Source: Astropecten irregularis (Eukaryota; Echinodermata; Asteroidea; Paxillosida; Astropectinidae). Taken from it: DNA of 64,000 bases. Each line of letters begins with the position of its first letter. Within the stretch, counting starts at the first letter, position 1. A program made the position numbers and the translations under genes. The DNA lies in assembly GCA_963971285.1 (NCBI GenBank), contig OZ020255.1, forward strand, positions 4,712,001 through 4,776,000. Direction: 5' to 3'. The notes beneath the pieces were generated by a model that was given only the letters and a program-made list of their open reading frames with translations, was not told the origin of the DNA and ran no database searches. Positions 63,759 through 64,000 of this stretch are shown piece after piece.

Positions 63759-64000
63759 TGCCGTCTACGACTCCAAAAGTATGTGACGATAACTTGGACC
63801 GTTATGATAAAGTGAAGGTGTCAAGACTGGATTCTGATACCAACTCGGGATTAACACCAACTGATTGGTGGCGTCCAGATGATCCCTCCTCCAATGAAAC
63901 ATCACCTTACACTGATTCCTATTTGGAGATCACCTTTGACGTCAGTGTTAATGTGGAATCAGTGACCATCAAAAATAAGGACGATGCACCTGAGGATGTA
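63759..64000 (+). CDS. Discoidin-like domain exon (second block, copy 9, cut by window end)
   Basis: Phase 1 start after ACTTTTGCAG; the first ~80 codons are visible, up to DAPEDV. RLDSDTNSGLTP type. Confidence 0.84.

Larger units (their letters stand above)
1..64000 (+). other. Partial giant mucin-like multidomain gene (about 60 exons, no start or stop in window)
   Basis: All supported exons are on the + strand with GT donors and AG acceptors, and their phases join into one reading frame across the window. Module order: discoidin-like/PT array, VWC, TIL-VWC, VWC, TIL-VWC, VWC-LDLRa, TIL-VWC, divergent discoidin-like, three TIL-like mucin exons, second discoidin-like/PT array. Modules are phase 1-1, which allows duplication or skipping without frameshift; VWC modules are split by phase 0 introns. 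The composition (paired Cys modules, long Thr/Pro tracts, discoidin-like domains) is known from secreted proteins of the VWF/mucin/hemocytin/SCO-spondin superfamily. Two adjacent genes cannot be fully excluded, but no exon ends in a convincing stop and no terminal exon was seen. Gene name and exact function are not recognised. Confidence 0.75.
49380..64000 (+). repeat. Second tandem block of discoidin/Thr exon units, alternating lengths
   Basis: Nine discoidin exons; from 57.5 kb their spacing alternates 1501, 1642, 1502 and 1635 bp, giving a ~3144 bp dimer. Long units have an extra 62-codon Thr exon and a broken second Thr exon. Short units lack the former by a deletion (junction near 58397 and 61543) and keep an intact second Thr exon. 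The block runs past the window end. Confidence 0.88.

Overview
The window is a piece of animal (metazoan) genome. Every coding segment I can support lies on the + strand, is short, is bounded by GT..AG splice sites and is separated by introns full of transposon remnants. Domain content (VWC, TIL, LDLRa and discoidin-like modules between Thr/Pro/Ser-rich spacers) and the foldback/MITE, tRNA-derived SINE and LINE families suggest a marine deuterostome, most likely an echinoderm. That taxon call is inference; nothing in the window proves it.

All exons fit one very large gene for a secreted, mucin-like, multidomain glycoprotein. I count about 60 exons plus 4 broken exon copies. Nearly every module is flanked by phase 1 introns, and VWC modules are split internally by phase 0 introns. 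Neither start nor stop codon is present, so the gene extends past both ends.

Layout. (1) 1-14.83 kb: a tandem array of eight ~1.8 kb units plus a partial one. Each unit carries one 154-codon discoidin-like exon and one 36-codon Pro/Thr exon. Units are almost identical and from the third onward alternate between two types (a ~3.6 kb higher-order repeat). (2) 15.4-41 kb: single-copy VWC, TIL and LDLRa exons, short Thr/Pro linkers and one divergent discoidin-like exon (39572-39967). Introns here hold piggyBac-like MITEs, several foldback families, SINEs, and a ~1.9 kb minisatellite of 54 bp units with the core of a type I hammerhead ribozyme. (3) 41.5-47.8 kb: three copies of a Cys-rich TIL-like exon fused to a variable (VTTRPTPP)n mucin tract, the third copy almost without the tract. 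A hAT-like insertion sits between copies 2 and 3, and an empty site is preserved in the paralogous intron. (4) 49.4-64 kb: a second block of discoidin-like exons (eight full, one cut by the window end) with Thr-rich exons. Units again alternate in length; a LINE fragment and a Helentron-like element each occur in only one unit.

How the parts fit: discoidin-like domains (possible glycan binding) are spaced by Ser/Thr/Pro segments that are probably heavily O-glycosylated, and Cys-rich VWC/TIL modules would support disulfide-linked assembly. This resembles the hemocytin / SCO-spondin / gel-forming mucin superfamily and echinoderm adhesive proteins. The most notable signals are the ribozyme-like minisatellite, discoidin exons that stay nearly identical between two blocks whose introns are unrelated, the two independent dimeric higher-order arrays, and one shared deletion that breaks the same Thr-rich exon in four units.
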